64,000 bases of DNA from Gemmatimonadota bacterium. Lineage in GTDB: Bacteria; Gemmatimonadota; Gemmatimonadetes; Gemmatimonadales; Gemmatimonadaceae. The stretch is from contig JADJNZ010000009.1 in assembly GCA_016714015.1 (NCBI GenBank), forward strand, positions 1 to 64,000. Direction: 5' to 3'. Shown in pieces: positions 1 to 10,547 of the stretch. The notes beneath the pieces were generated by a model. That model saw only the letters and a list, made by a program, of their open reading frames with translations, was not told the DNA's origin and ran no database searches. How positions within the stretch are numbered: the stretch's first letter is position 1; each line of letters begins with the position of its first letter. The translations under genes were made by a program, and so were the position numbers.

Positions 1-229
1 AGAGTTCCGCGACCTCGGCGACGGCCACCGCGACGCGTTCTCTCCCCACGGCGACCACGAGCCCCTCGCCGTCCTCAGCGAGAGGGCAGATCCGGTGGCG
101 CAACAGGAAGGAGCGCGAGATGCCGCTCGCGAAAGGAGAGGTACCGCGCTCGAGTGCATCAGACTGGCATTGGGCACACCTCGCTACAGGGCAACTGGCG
201 TGCCAACTCGCGCCGACACGTGGTGGCAT
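1..229 (-). CDS. 5' end of a GspE-like (type II/IV secretion ATPase N-domain) protein, cut by the window edge
   Basis: An open frame runs from an ATG at 229 to the left edge without a stop (76 codons). It begins MPPRVGASWHASCPVAR, has a CAQC pair near residue 19, and then reads FLLRHRICPLAEDGEGL and VVAVGRERVAVAVAEVAEL. The pattern arginine-rich helix, CPLAEDGEGLVVAV, then alternating helix resembles the N-terminal domain of GspE/PilB-type secretion ATPases, which normally reads RYRVLPL followed by LVVAVADP. The expected DP turn is replaced by GRE. The ATPase core would lie outside the window. The resemblance is by eye only, and the true start could be further in. It sits downstream of the decayed sigma-54 activator on the same strand. 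Confidence 0.33.
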   Translation of the reverse strand, partial: MPPRVGASWHASCPVARCAQCQSDALERGTSPFASGISRSFLLRHRICPLAEDGEGLVVAVGRERVAVAVAEVAEL

Positions 230-480
230 CGGGCGCACCATTAGAGCGGAGCCGAGCGCGATCGGATGCTGCCGTGCGGAGGCGAGGAGTTGAGACTCTC
301 GTTCCGTGATGCGACCGGCGCTGGATCCGCGGTCCGACGGTAGCTTATGCTCCATGACCTGCCGGCGGCCCTGACGTGACGGGAAGACGGTTGCACACGG
401 ACATGCGCGAGTGCGACGGTCTTCCCCACGCTTCCACCGACGAGCGGATCCGGAACGACCTCACTCGGCGGGACACGGCG
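230..480. other. No gene recognised
   Basis: Between the edge gene and the recognisable part of the sigma-54 activator remnant I see no convincing coding signal. A minus-strand open frame crosses it but is arginine- and serine-rich with no motif. It may hold the decayed C-terminal DNA-binding end of the activator, since the reading frame after the WPASLREL motif near 600 runs into it, but no helix-turn-helix can be made out. Confidence 0.3.
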
Positions 481-1347
481 CCGCTTTACCCTTGAGCCGA
501 CGGGCCGAGGCGAGGTATGAGCTGACATGTGACGAGGAGCACCGGTGACGTACCTGCCTCGGTCACGATGATCGAAGGTCACGACGAGCTCGCGCAGGCT
601 GGCCGGCCAATCACCGGAGCACCGCCGCCAGCAGTTCGTCCGAGATGCTGGGCGCGTGGCGCGCCCATACGCCGACAGGATCCGCTGATGGCATCGGCGA
701 GCAGGGTCGGAAGGTCATCCCGGCGCGCGAAGCGGGAAGCGTGCGACCGGCTTCGATCCGCGCAAGCAGGTCGGGCAGGAAGAGCCCTTTCGCGGCTTGC
801 TCGCTGGGGTTGACGTTCGTCGCCGCTACCACACGGACATCGACGGTGAACCAGCGCTCGCAACCCATCGGTCTGAATGGCCATACTCGCTCGCGCCGAG
901 CAGCTGTTGCTGGACATCGAGATCGCACTTCCCGATCTCGTCGAGTGCGGTCGAGCCGCGATTCGCGCGCGGAAGTCCCCGATGCGTTCGTTCGTCGCCC
1001 CGGTGAATGCGCCGGGCATGCGGCCGAAGAGCCCGAGGCAGCGAAGTCCCGGCGCGTGGTCGAGGTCGACTCGGCGGAACGGGCCGCCCCGGCGTGTCGA
1101 CAGGTCATGGATGGCGCGCGCGGCGAGCGTCTTGCCGGTGCCCGTCTCGCCCTCCAGGAGCACCGGGAGGTTGGGATTCCGCGCCAACATCTCGAGCTCC
1201 TTGAGAAGCTTCCGTCGCTGCTGTTCGACGGGAACGCCGAGAGTTGACGGACCGAGTCGGCCACCGGTGTCGGGATGCCGAGCGGGTAACGGGCGATCTC
1301 CGTCCGGAAGTGGACCGCAGGAACCGTTCGAGTTTCGTGGTGGTCAT
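481..1347 (-). pseudogene. Sigma-54-dependent transcriptional activator (AAA+ domain), frameshifted
   Basis: The AAA+ core of an NtrC-family activator can be read on the minus strand, but only by moving between frames. In order it shows Walker A GETGTGKT (about 1136), the sigma-54 contact loop GAFTGA (about 1014), Walker B ALDEIGK (about 945), the sensor I segment VRVVAATN (about 835) and the WPASLREL motif (about 600). These lie in three different reading frames, so at least two, probably four, single-base indels separate them. No receiver domain and no HTH is visible. Family members bind enhancer DNA and open sigma-54 promoters by ATP hydrolysis; this copy cannot be translated whole as read. 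Either it is decaying or the sequence is poor here; the Rhs gene next to it has the same type of damage. Confidence 0.75.
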
Positions 1348-1461
1348 GGTGTTGGGGTTAGTGGGGCCGCGATTCTGTGCTCCGGACCGGAGTCTCCAGT
1401 CTCAGGGGAGGCTCTGACAACCACCGTGAGACTCGTCCCAGCCAGCGGCCCCGGCCCTAAG

Positions 1462-1478
1462 TCGTTGCCGGGCAACGA
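1462..1478. promoter_or_regulatory. Perfect palindrome upstream of the rhs gene
   Basis: TCGTTGCC-G-GGCAACGA is an exact inverted repeat with 8-bp arms and one central base, about 100 bp before the rhs start at 1581. It has the size of a dimeric repressor or activator site. No matching regulator is identified, and it could also be a chance hairpin in GC-rich DNA. Confidence 0.3.
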
Positions 1479-1580
1479 TTCGCGTGCGCAGGTCAGGCTC
1501 TGGTCCCGGTTCTTGCATGGAGTCGCCGCGTTCACACGAGGCCCTGAACCCTCCTTACCGACTCCGTGAGGTCGTCCGAG

Positions 1581-4500
1581 ATGCGAGCGATCGGAACTCT
1601 CCTGCACCGCGCACTGCCAGGTGTCGTCCTCATGCTGTTGGCGACTCGATTAGCAGCGCAGGGACCCGCGATCACGCTCATACCAGAACGGAGACGTCGT
1701 GCCGAACTGGACATCGTTCCGCGACTCCGATCAGCAGTCCTTCGTCGTTCGGGTCTGGCCAGGATCGCTCACGTCACTCACCGGGAGCATCACGAACGCG
1801 AACGGCGGCTCGAGCCTCAGTCTCGGAGACGGCGCGTCCGTGACCTGTCCGGACGGTGGAACGGGATACTTCGCGGAGCTCTCGCTGGCTCCCGACCTCA
1901 ACACGATCACGTCTCGGCGACGAACTCCTATTCGAACTCGACTTCCAGAGCTTCTTCGTCACCTACGTGCCCGCGTTCCGCGCCGCGTGGTCGCGCCAGG
2001 CGACGGGGATTGGGGGTGCCGCCCTCCACCACCGTCGTCCTCCCGTTCACCGTCACCAACTCCGGTACGAGTGCGACGACGTTCGGGGTCACGGTCTCGT
2101 GCAGCGGGCCCTGTCCCGAGTGCAAGCGTGTGGCGGGGAACCTGACGAGCTTCGACCCGGCACCCTCGCTGCTGGCGCGTCCGGTGCACGACATCACGGT
2201 GACCGGTGGAGCGATGGCCGGGTCCGGCACGCTGAGTCTCGTCGCAGTGCCCACGGGACAGAGCGCCTATTCAGGACCGGCTCGACGCCGATCGCGGTCA
2301 CGGCGGCCCGCCGCCGGCGCCAGTCGTGAGCCGGGGGCGGGAGCAGCGTCCGTCGCCCCCTCGACCAGCAGGACCGCGCACTTCACCCTGCGCAATCCGG
2401 ATGAGTTCGCATCGCGCACGATCACGTTGACGGGCACCTGCGGCACCCTCACGAACTGCGCGGTGTCGCCGTCCACGGTCACCCTCGGCCCGACGCGCGA
2501 CACTCTCGTCTCCGTCTCGTTCAGCGTGCCGGCGAGTCCGTCGACGCAGACCACGAAGGTGCTCCTGCGGGCCGCGGCATCGAGTCCCGCCGATTCCGCA
2601 GGACAGTTCGACCGTCGTGGTGGGGACCGTCCCGAGCGCCGTCGTCACCGTCAGCGTCGCCGACCAGAATCCGGGCACCTCCATCTCGCGTGACCAGTGC
2701 CTCTCCGTCGCGGCGGGCGCCGCCGCGGGCGTGGAGATGCGGTGCGCTTCGCGTGGCCCACGGGATTCCCGGCGTGCGCACGATGGGTGTGGATCGCGCC
2801 CGACGTTTGCTCTACCTGAGCGACCATGGCTATCCCTTCACGCGAGTAGCGGCGCGCGTCTCGGTGCGGAACCCCACGACGACTCCTGACAGCCTCTCGC
2901 GCCACGCTCACCGTCTCGAGCGCCGGAGTGACGAAGAACATCGCGTGGCCGTGGGCGGCCGAGTGCGCGACCGCCGCCGGGTGTCGCGTGACCATCCCGC
3001 TGACCACGTGGGCGTACGGGTCGCTTCCCACCAGGGCGTACGACTACACGCTTGAAGATCCGCGTCGGGAGCGGGTCGCCGCCGACAGGGACCGCCACGG
3101 GATCGTTCGCGGTCGTCGACAACCGTGCCTCCCGCGTTCGGGCAAGGCTGGTATCGAAGGGCACGAGCGCCTGGTCGCGATCGGCGACACCACGAAGATG
3201 CTGTGGATCCGGGGTGACGGAAGCACGCGAGTCTTCGTGAAGCAGTCCGCGACGCTCTGGACGGTCGTGGCGCAGGTCGCACGCCCGGAGCGGCTGGAGC
3301 GCTCCGGTGGATTCTGGTACCGGCGACTGCGGAACGGCGGGTCGGTCAAGTTCGACGCGCTCCTTCGGCACGTCGCGACGCGGAACCGTCAAGGCGATTC
3401 CACCCGTTTCGTCTACAACGCGACCTACGCGACGCAACTCGACTCGATCGTGCTGCCGCGGCCGGCGGGCGCGCGCCCATCCGAGCGTTCACCATTGCCT
3501 ACAGCGGGACGCCTGCGCCTAGCCCGCAAGATCGTCGGCCCGAGTCAGGTAACGGGCGGCGCCGCGCGCGTCGATTCGCTGGAGTATGATGCGGACAGCC
3601 ACCTGACGCGCATCATCGATCCGGACCTCACCAGCGTACGCTTCCTCTACTACGCTACTCGACGACGGGTCTCCTCGTCGGTCGTGTCAACCGGCTCAGC
3701 GACACGACGCTCTATACGTTCGACGGGTGGGCAGGCGTCGCGCAGGTGACCGTCAAGATGCGCACGGCCCCGGCCATCGTCTCGACCGTTTGTGCCGCGG
3801 AGTCGCGTTCGCTCGCGACCTGCTCCGGCGACGGAGGGGCGTACGGCCGGTTCCGATCGCTCGCGCCGTGACTCGCCTCGACGGGCCCCGTTCGGACGTG
3901 TCGGATGTCACGCGGTTCCATGTCGGGCGATTCGGTGCTCCCGACACCCTCGTTGATGCGCTCAGGGCGCGCGTGCGACTGCGGCGCGACACGACGAGCT
4001 TCCCGGCCCTGGTGACGCAGGTGACCGACGGCGCGGGCCTCGTGACCCGGACGGCTTCCACAACTCGCGCGGGCTACCGACGACGACACGGAGTCATGGC
4101 GCCGTACGGCGCGGCCGACTCCGCGATGACGACCTACATGGCACAGCACGTGGGACCTGACGACCAGACCCAGTCGCCGACCGGTGAGGTCGACTACGTG
4201 GGCATCGACTCCGCCACCGGCAACCGGCTCTGGCAGCGACGCGGCGCGCACGACTCGACGAAGGTAGAGCTTTGCCTACGACGCCAACGGGCGGCTCGAC
4301 GGTCACGAGCACCGCGGCGGCACGGTCGCGACGCTGACCTACGAATCCACGCTCGGGAACCTCTGGAAGAGCACCAGCGCGCTCAGGTTCGTGACGGAGA
4401 TGAAGCAGAACTCGATCGGGGCGGATACGTCGGTCTGGACGCCGATCGATACGGTACTGACCGGCGGGCTGCGAGTGCGTGAGCGAGTGGTCCACGACCT

Positions 4501-7142
4501 GATGGGCCGTGTCGTGCGCGCCGAGACGATCGCGCCGGCCGTCGGCTGGTCGCTACTGCCAGTGGCCAGTCTCAGTGGCACTGCCTCGCGCGCGCGTCCG
4601 TCGTCAGACCGAGTACGATGCTGAAGGGCCGTGCGCTCTCGGTCGCGCGCTTCACCATGCCGGACTCGTCCTCCGGTGCGACCGCAAAGACGTGGGTCGT
4701 CTACGACGCCGCCGGCCGGGTGACCGGGAAGCACGAATGGCACGTCGGGCGTCGACACGCTCACCTACGACCCGGCGGGAACGTCGTGAGCACGACGAGC
4801 CGCCGCAATCACCCGTGCGGACGGCGCATGACGCCCTGAACCGCGTGATCGCGCGCACCACGCCCGCGGTGACCTACGCGCGGACCTGGTGCAGCGAGTG
4901 CAAAATATGCCGGCGCTCAACTTCCCGGCGGAGTGGCCCTGGCAGAACGACACCGTCTACGATGCCGGATCACGGCACGCGGATCGCGCCTTACCTGAAC
5001 CCGCCGGACCTCATCATTCCCGCCGAGGTCACGGTCTTCGGGTCCGACGCCGCTGGTCGGCTGGTACAGGCAGACAATCCCGACGTGCGGATCCGGCGTG
5101 GCTACTTCCCCAATGGCGCGCTCGGGCGGACACGACCTGGATCGCAACTATGACATCGGTGCGACGACGCCGTTCGAGGCGACCCGGCGGAGTGTCCTGT
5201 CCTACGCGTACGACCTCTCGGGACGCCGCACCTCGCGCACCGACCACCTGTCCGGCACGCAGCGTTACGCCTACGACGCGCTCGGCCAGCTCGCATCGAC
5301 CACGGACCGGGCGGTGAGCGGGGCGACTCCGTCGTCGTCACGTTCTCGTTCGACGCACTCGGCCGCCTGCGGACCCAGAGCGTGCCCTCGGCGAGCGTCA
5401 CGGCCTCGTGGACCTACGACATCGAGGGACGGCCGACCATCCGGGCCGAGGAAGGGTTCAGCGACACCATCCAGTATGATCCACGCGGCAAACGCATCAG
5501 CGTGCGTGGTCGCACCGTGATGCTCGACGCCGGCCAGGCCGGCATGCGCCTCGCGTATGACGCGCTGGGGCAGGTCGTCGCCAGTGCGAACGATGACTCG
5601 GAGCGTCCGCTGGTGACCGACGAGATCCGCATGGACGCGCAGGGGAACCAGCTGGTGCGCCACGCCAACCGGAACTCGATCACCTCGAACACGGAGTCGC
5701 GCGACTCTTCGGCCTACATCGGCCACCGGCTCGTCCGCCGAGTCGGGGAGTTCATGCCCGATGGGCGCGTCATGCCGGAGATCCTCGCGCCGGCGATCCC
5801 GGTGACGGACTCACTCGGCATCGAGTACGACAACTCCGGGAACGTCGTGTACCAGATCCTGATCCGCCGCGCGGGGATGCTCGACGAGTATCCGCTCCCC
5901 GGCGGCGGTTCGGACACGGCGCTGATCACCGGCCGCGCACTCACGGGGCACTCCGGGACCTACAACTTCTTCGACGCGACGGAGCGCCTGCGTTACGCGC
6001 AGCGCACGACGATGCCGGTGAACGCGGAGAACCGCACGATCCTCGACGAGTACTGGTACGACGCCCTCGGCCGCCGCGTGGTGGTGCGGACGCGCGTCGA
6101 CTCCCTCGAGCACTGTTGGGAGACGGAGACGTTCGATACGCCGGTGCACTGCCAGCAGCAGTACCTCCGGACCACCTGGGACGGAGATCAGATCCTCTTC
6201 GAGGACCGGATGGTCGGTGGCTGGCAGCAGACTGACGGCAACGTCGGCGAGTCGATCCCAACGAGTGAGTGGTACGGGACGGTCCGTTACACGCAGACCG
6301 GGGCGATCGATGCTCCGGTGCTGCTCTGGCGGAAGGCGGGGAGCGAGAACTTCCGGGCCCGGGTGCTGCACCGGAACTGGCGCGGGAACATCGCGGGTGC
6401 CACTTTTGGGCCAGGGGCCGGTGCGGGGACGGCGGATGCCTCGACGGTCTGGCCCGCGGCGGTGACGGATGTGTGGCTGGCACCCGATTCGCGCCAGTCT
6501 CCGCCGGCCGCGAACAAGTGGCTCGGCTCGCTGGTGACGGACGGGAAGGACGCGACCGGAACGTTGTATCGCCGGAATCGGTATTATGATCCGGTCAGTG
6601 GGCGATTCACGCAGGAAGACCCGATCGGGGTCGCGGGCGGGATGAACCTGTATGGTTACGCCGCCGGCGATCCAATCAATGGCGCAGATCCATTCGGACT
6701 TGCAACGGACTCAACGAAGAAAGGAACCGCCGTTACTGACCCCAACCAAGCTGAGTCGACGCCTGCTTCGACGGTCGTGTCGATCGCGAGGCTTGGCAAT
6801 GTGCCGGGTGGCACGAGCGGGTACTTCAACAACATGAAGGTGGAAGCGCTTGACGCGGGTGTTGATCTGTTCCTCGCAGCGAACGCCGCAGGCGACGTGA
6901 TTGTGTCGGGAAGAGGGCGAGTGCGCATTCACATGAATGGTGTCCCGGATCCCATACTCACGCGCGCCGCTGCCAATCTGACAACGGGCGACTTCGAGCT
7001 GTCCGGACGCCTCAACTTCTTCCTGCCGCTGTCCGTCAACGTGAAAGGCAACTTCAAGCAACCACCCGCGCCGGTGCCAGCGCCGCCACCGGCGCAGGCG
7101 GGGCCGCCTAAGTGCATGCGGGCGATTGGCTGCCGCTACTAG
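1581..7142 (+). pseudogene. Rhs/YD-repeat protein with polymorphic C-terminal tip; 5' two-thirds frameshifted
   Basis: The gene starts at an ATG with a good Sec signal peptide (MRAIGTLLHRALPGVV, cleavage after RLAAQG). From there to about 5380 homologous blocks continue only by hopping frames every 30-300 bp. Blocks include FFVTYVPAFRAA, an Ig-like stretch with TVTNSGTSATTFGVTV, the RARRLLYLSDHGYP block and YD-type motifs such as YDADSHLTRI. From 5382 to the stop it is one intact 586-codon frame with YD repeats (YDIEGRPTI, YDALGQVV, YDALGRRVV) and the Rhs core signature YYDPVSGRFTQEDPIG through GADPFGL (about 6570-6700). The roughly 145 residues after DPFGL are a unique tip with lower GC and a proline-rich end; its function is not recognised. 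Rhs proteins build a shell around a toxic C-terminal domain. As read, only a fragment could be made. Confidence 0.85.
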
Positions 7143-7144
7143 CC

Positions 7145-7660
7145 ATGCGTCGACATTCGCACGGTCGTGGAACGCGCATCTTCAGGGTCACTGGAATGGT
7201 CGGCGCAGCGTTCCTCACGCTGCTGGTCGTGTACGTGCAATGGGCCCGGGCGAGAGTGGAGCAGGCCTTGGGAGCACTTGGCCAGGGTACCCCGCACATT
7301 GACGGACGCGCGCTTCCGGCGTCCGCCGGCTCCATCGTGATCTACCAGCGCGACACGATCGCGTCGATTCGCCAGATTGCGGGGGTCAGATCCGAGGGGC
7401 CCGCACCGGATTCGATGATGCTGTTCTTCGCGACATTCCACAGTCTCCATGGCCGCGAGATCCTGCGGGCGGAGTCCACGCTCGTGGCGACCGCGTACCA
7501 TGACGCCTTCTGGGCGGGGCGGACCGTCTTGCGGCTTCATCGCGACTCGACTGTGGCCGGTCGGGACGTTCCGGGGCGCTTGTTCATCGACAGTCCGAGG
7601 GTTGTCATTCCAGTCGTTGCAATACGGATGCTCGAATCGAAGCAACAGGCGCCTGAGTGA
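7145..7660 (+). CDS. Small membrane-anchored protein, candidate partner of the Rhs tip
   Basis: This 171-aa ORF starts at the ATG two bases after the rhs stop; a second ATG at 7196 is possible. It has one N-terminal membrane segment (about residues 17-33, VGAAFLTLLVVYVQW) followed by a soluble domain with no recognised motif. Position directly behind the polymorphic rhs end, lower GC than the surrounding chromosome and small size fit an immunity protein, which usually follows the toxin tip. That is inference from position only. A membrane anchor with an outside domain would fit protection of the cell envelope or periplasm. Confidence 0.55.
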   Translation: MRRHSHGRGTRIFRVTGMVGAAFLTLLVVYVQWARARVEQALGALGQGTPHIDGRALPASAGSIVIYQRDTIASIRQIAGVRSEGPAPDSMMLFFATFHSLHGREILRAESTLVATAYHDAFWAGRTVLRLHRDSTVAGRDVPGRLFIDSPRVVIPVVAIRMLESKQQAPE

Positions 7661-8288
7661 CCCTCGAAGAGACCTTTCGTCGGAGCCGATCGTTGTGGGA
7701 GGACGGAGCGACGGAGACGGTGATGTCCCGCCTTTGGCAGCACGAGCCACCGACGGGAGACGTGAGGCGCGAACGCCCCCTCCGGTCGGTTCGCATGCCA
7801 TGCTCGAGGCCCAGTCGGAGGGAAGCCGCGGTGTCGGCGGACTCGCGGTCGGGCAACGCCTCGACGCCCCGCTCGGTCAACAGGCTGAAGGCGAGCAGGT
7901 CGGGCACATCAATCACCCGCACTTGACCCCTCGCACGCGCGGACGGCCCCCGGACCACCCCGGGTTCATGATGATCCGACTCATCAACTCGACGGTGCCC
8001 CCCATCGGGCCCTGGGAGCACAGGAACTCGACTCGCAAAGGTCCGGTCGCGCGCCGCTTGCAGCATTGTACCAGCCGCCGCGTCTTCCGCGCGCCCGGAT
8101 AGCAAAGGTCAGTCGGCCACTCGCCGACGAGGTCCGTGAGGACCACGCCCTCGCGCACCGGCGGAGGCAGTCTCCAAGCCCCACCGAGCACGGATGGTCG
8201 ACAGTGTGGTGATGGCGCATCTCGCCCCTCCCAAGCTCTGAGTCGGTCGGCAGGCGACTGGCGGGGAGCGGTCCGAGGGCGTCAATTC
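7661..8288. other. Gap between the two Rhs tips, no recognisable gene
   Basis: About 630 bp lie between the first tip/partner pair and the orphan second tip. Short open frames occur on both strands (the longest on the minus strand, 7605-8105) but none shows a family motif, a signal peptide or a plausible start region. In Rhs loci such gaps often hold remnants of earlier tip/immunity cassettes; I cannot identify any here. Confidence 0.4.
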
Positions 8289-8875
8289 TCACGCAGGAAG
8301 ACCCGATCGGGATCGCGGGAGGACTCAATCTCTACGGATATGCCCTCGGAGATCCCGTCAACGACAGCGATCCGTTTGGCCTCACCGTCTGCTTCAAAGG
8401 CGCTGGGGCGGGTCGAAATCTGCGCCATCTGGAGCAAGCGATCGATGCCGATATCGATGCCGGTGAGGGCTGTGTAACTCAAAGGTCGCAGGTGCGCCCG
8501 CGTGGGCGCGATATCTCGCCCCTCGCGAGGATGTTCCTCTCTCTGGTGGAATCGGGCGAGGAGTACGCGGTGCAGGACGGCCGGACCCCCTTCCGGTGCT
8601 CGGCGAGCCCGTCGGCACGCAGCGGTCCGGGGTCGGGGTACTGCGAGCAGACGGTCTATGTGGACGCGAGCGACTTCGCGCGTGTGTGGAGAGCCGATGG
8701 CTTCGGGTGCAACTACTGGGGACGACGCATACGGATGAACCGCCAGCACGTGATCGTGCATGAACTCCTGGGGCACGGTCTTGGCGGCAGCGGCGTCGCG
8801 GCACTGTCAGTCGAGAACACGTTCAGGAAGTCGCAGGGCGGAGCACCTCGCTGCGCCGACGGCGCTCATCGGTAA
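8289..8875 (+). pseudogene. Orphan Rhs tip: second copy of the core end plus a different, possibly metallopeptidase, tip
   Basis: From 8289 a 23-bp block identical to 6607-6629 restarts the Rhs core and reads TQEDPIGIAGGLNLYGYAL through DSDPFGL, parallel to the main gene. After DPFGL a different tip of about 165 residues follows and ends at 8875. It contains four cysteines and the segment QHVIVHELLGHGLGG. HELLGH is one residue longer than the zinc motif HExxH, so a metallopeptidase is a suggestion, not a call. No ATG or GTG lies in this frame before 8492, which is already past the core, so the module has no evident start of its own. This is the structure of orphan rhs tips, silent cassettes that can replace the tip of the main gene by recombination in the shared core. 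Confidence 0.7.
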
Positions 8876-8902
8876 CCCCCCCCCCACGTGCTCAGTGAGC
8901 CA

Positions 8903-9445
8903 ATGCGAAGAGTCCTCGCGAGTCTATCATCGCAAGTCGTCATCGGCACGCTTGCCTTCGGTGATCCTCGGTCCTGGACCGTTCCCGTACTCCTGATCTC
9001 GCTCGTGGTTGCCAGCCTCGCGAGCGCGCTCACTGCGCGCTGGGCGCTGAACGCTCCGCGGCGGTGGTGCGCGTTCGGGCTTGCGTCGTGGCTGGCCCTG
9101 TCGCTGAGCGCGTGGTACGACATCGCGATCGGCGTCGGCGCCACGACCCTCGTCATCGAGGGCTACCGCGCCGGACTGTGGGCATGGCTGTTCGGAGGCG
9201 CGATCCCGACGATGTTGATCACACGGGGACCGCACCGCGTGCCGGTGGCGGCGGCGCTGGCGCTCGCGACGCTGCTGGCGCTGATCGCTGGATCGGTGGT
9301 CGGTTTCTCGGGCTATCGTGCAGACCTCACGGTTCTCGTCGCGCGCGCGTCCTCCGCGGCTCCCGCGGCGTTCGTGCTGATACCGCTTGGAGCATCGGTC
9401 CTGCTTCTCAGCGGCCATCAGAAGCGCAGTCGCGCGACAGAGTGA
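8903..9445 (+). CDS. Polytopic membrane protein, candidate immunity partner of the orphan Rhs tip
   Basis: This 180-aa protein begins MRRVLASLSSQVVIG at an ATG 28 bp after the tip stop; a GTG at 8888 is in frame. It has about five hydrophobic segments (roughly residues 8-22, 28-44, 58-78, 85-105, 112-132 and a last one near 155-172) separated by short loops, with an Arg/Lys-rich C-terminus. No family is recognised. Its place immediately after the orphan tip fits an immunity protein in the inner membrane, but a standalone membrane protein is equally possible. Confidence 0.55.
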   Translation: MRRVLASLSSQVVIGTLAFGDPRSWTVPVLLISLVVASLASALTARWALNAPRRWCAFGLASWLALSLSAWYDIAIGVGATTLVIEGYRAGLWAWLFGGAIPTMLITRGPHRVPVAAALALATLLALIAGSVVGFSGYRADLTVLVARASSAAPAAFVLIPLGASVLLLSGHQKRSRATE

Positions 9446-9656
9446 TCCGCGCCGGAACCACCGGAGACGCGATCGCGCTGCGCCGCTCCGCAGATGGCCC
9501 CACCTCTCTCGGCGTACCGGGGACGCCCAGAGCGGTCGGCCCGCGACCCCCTCGCCGCGATCAGGCGCATCACGCCCGGCCCAGGTCGCTCCCCCCACGC
9601 ACCGCTCCCCGGCTACATTCCGGGTCGAGCCGGACCTCCCCTCGGTCCGCCTCATT

Positions 9657-9729
<73 letters not shown>

Positions 9730-9752
9730 TTCTCCCGCGGCGTGCGCCCGCC

Positions 9753-9992
9753 TCAGCGCACGACCTCAGACTCCAGCGGCGCCGGGTTGTCCGGGCGGGG
9801 CGCCGCGTGGGCGAGCCAGAGGAGGAGGGCGGCGCCAACGACGATGACGACGCCCACGACCGCGAGCACTCGGACCAACAGCGGGACCTGCGGCATCAGG
9901 CGGGGCTCCACGAAGAAGGAGTCGGAGACGGGGCGCGCGAGTTGGCCGCACGCGAGGCACTGCCTCCGGAAGGTCGCGGGGTGCTCTGACAA
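9753..9992 (-). CDS. Small single-span membrane protein with a CxxC pair
   Basis: This 79-aa ORF reads MSEHPATFRRQCLACGQLAR at its start. CLAC and a following Gly-Gln form a half zinc-ribbon or redox pair. A strongly hydrophobic segment (about residues 38-62, VPLLVRVLAVVGVVIVVGAA) would cross the membrane, and the tail is short and polar. It runs divergently from the next exported-protein gene with 65 bp between starts. No family is recognised; length and composition make it a plausible real gene. Confidence 0.5.
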   Translation of the reverse strand: MSEHPATFRRQCLACGQLARPVSDSFFVEPRLMPQVPLLVRVLAVVGVVIVVGAALLLWLAHAAPRPDNPAPLESEVVR

Positions 9993-10057
9993 CCTCCCGA
10001 CGACCGCCGTCGCGGACGCCCTTGCCCGTGGATGACCGGGCCGCCTATCCTCCTCTC

Positions 10058-10426
10058 GTGCCCCTCGTTCCCTCGCTCCGCCGCAGCGTCGCCGCCCTGC
10101 TCGCCGTCGTCGCGCTCCTCAGCGCCACGGCGCGGCCGGTGCTCGCATGCGAGATGGGGCGGGCCGAGCATGCGACGGCGCATCCGGCCGAGCACGCGAC
10201 CGATCACACGGCCGAGCACCCGGCGGAGCACGCGCCGACGCATGCGCCCGACGCACCGCAGCCCGTCGGCTGCGACCACCTCGTCGGCTGCACGGCAATG
10301 GTCGTCGCCGCCGCACCGACGATCGTGATCACCGCCGTGGGCACGCCCGACACCACCCCTCGCACCGTCGCCGCGGCGATCGACTCGCCGGTCCGCGCCC
10401 TCGAGCCGCCTCCTCCGCGAGGCTGA
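10058..10426 (+). CDS. Small exported His/Glu/Ala-repeat protein
   Basis: I chose the GTG at 10058 because it gives a compact signal peptide (MPLVPSLRRSVAALL, cleavage near ARPVLAC); the upstream TTG at 10022 adds an unlikely leader. After the signal comes a run of imperfect AEHATAHP-like repeats with nine or so histidines, then CDHLVGC and a hydrophobic stretch. Histidines spaced by acidic and alanine residues and a pair of cysteines suggest metal binding outside the membrane, but no family is assigned. It precedes an outer-membrane-barrel gene, an arrangement repeated at 45.1-47.9 kb. Confidence 0.5.
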   Translation: MPLVPSLRRSVAALLAVVALLSATARPVLACEMGRAEHATAHPAEHATDHTAEHPAEHAPTHAPDAPQPVGCDHLVGCTAMVVAAAPTIVITAVGTPDTTPRTVAAAIDSPVRALEPPPPRG

Positions 10427-10453
10427 TGGTCCACGCGCGCCCATGCGCGCGCC

Positions 10454-10474
10454 CGCGCGGGACCCTCCCGCGCG
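10454..10474 (+). terminator. GC hairpin between the small exported protein and the barrel gene
   Basis: CGCGCGGGA-CCC-TCCCGCGCG is a perfect 9-bp stem with a three-base loop, 28 bp after the stop of the preceding gene. No T run follows, so it may act as an attenuator or mRNA-stability hairpin rather than an intrinsic terminator. Confidence 0.4.
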
Positions 10475-10547
10475 CGACCCACACGACCGATCGCCACGTG
10501 CGTCCCGCCCCCGCGGATGCGCGCGCTGTCGATCGATGGACCATCCC

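Noticed and set aside
1105..1347. Plus-strand ORFs over the sigma-54 relic (for example 645-1247 and 877-1569)
   Set aside because: All clear motifs (GETGTGKT, GAFTGA, ALDEIGK) are on the minus strand, so the plus frames are shadows.
7605..8105. Minus-strand ORF between the two Rhs tips
   Set aside because: Overlaps the end of the 7145-7660 gene, has no motif and no plausible start; likely an antisense frame in a decayed region.
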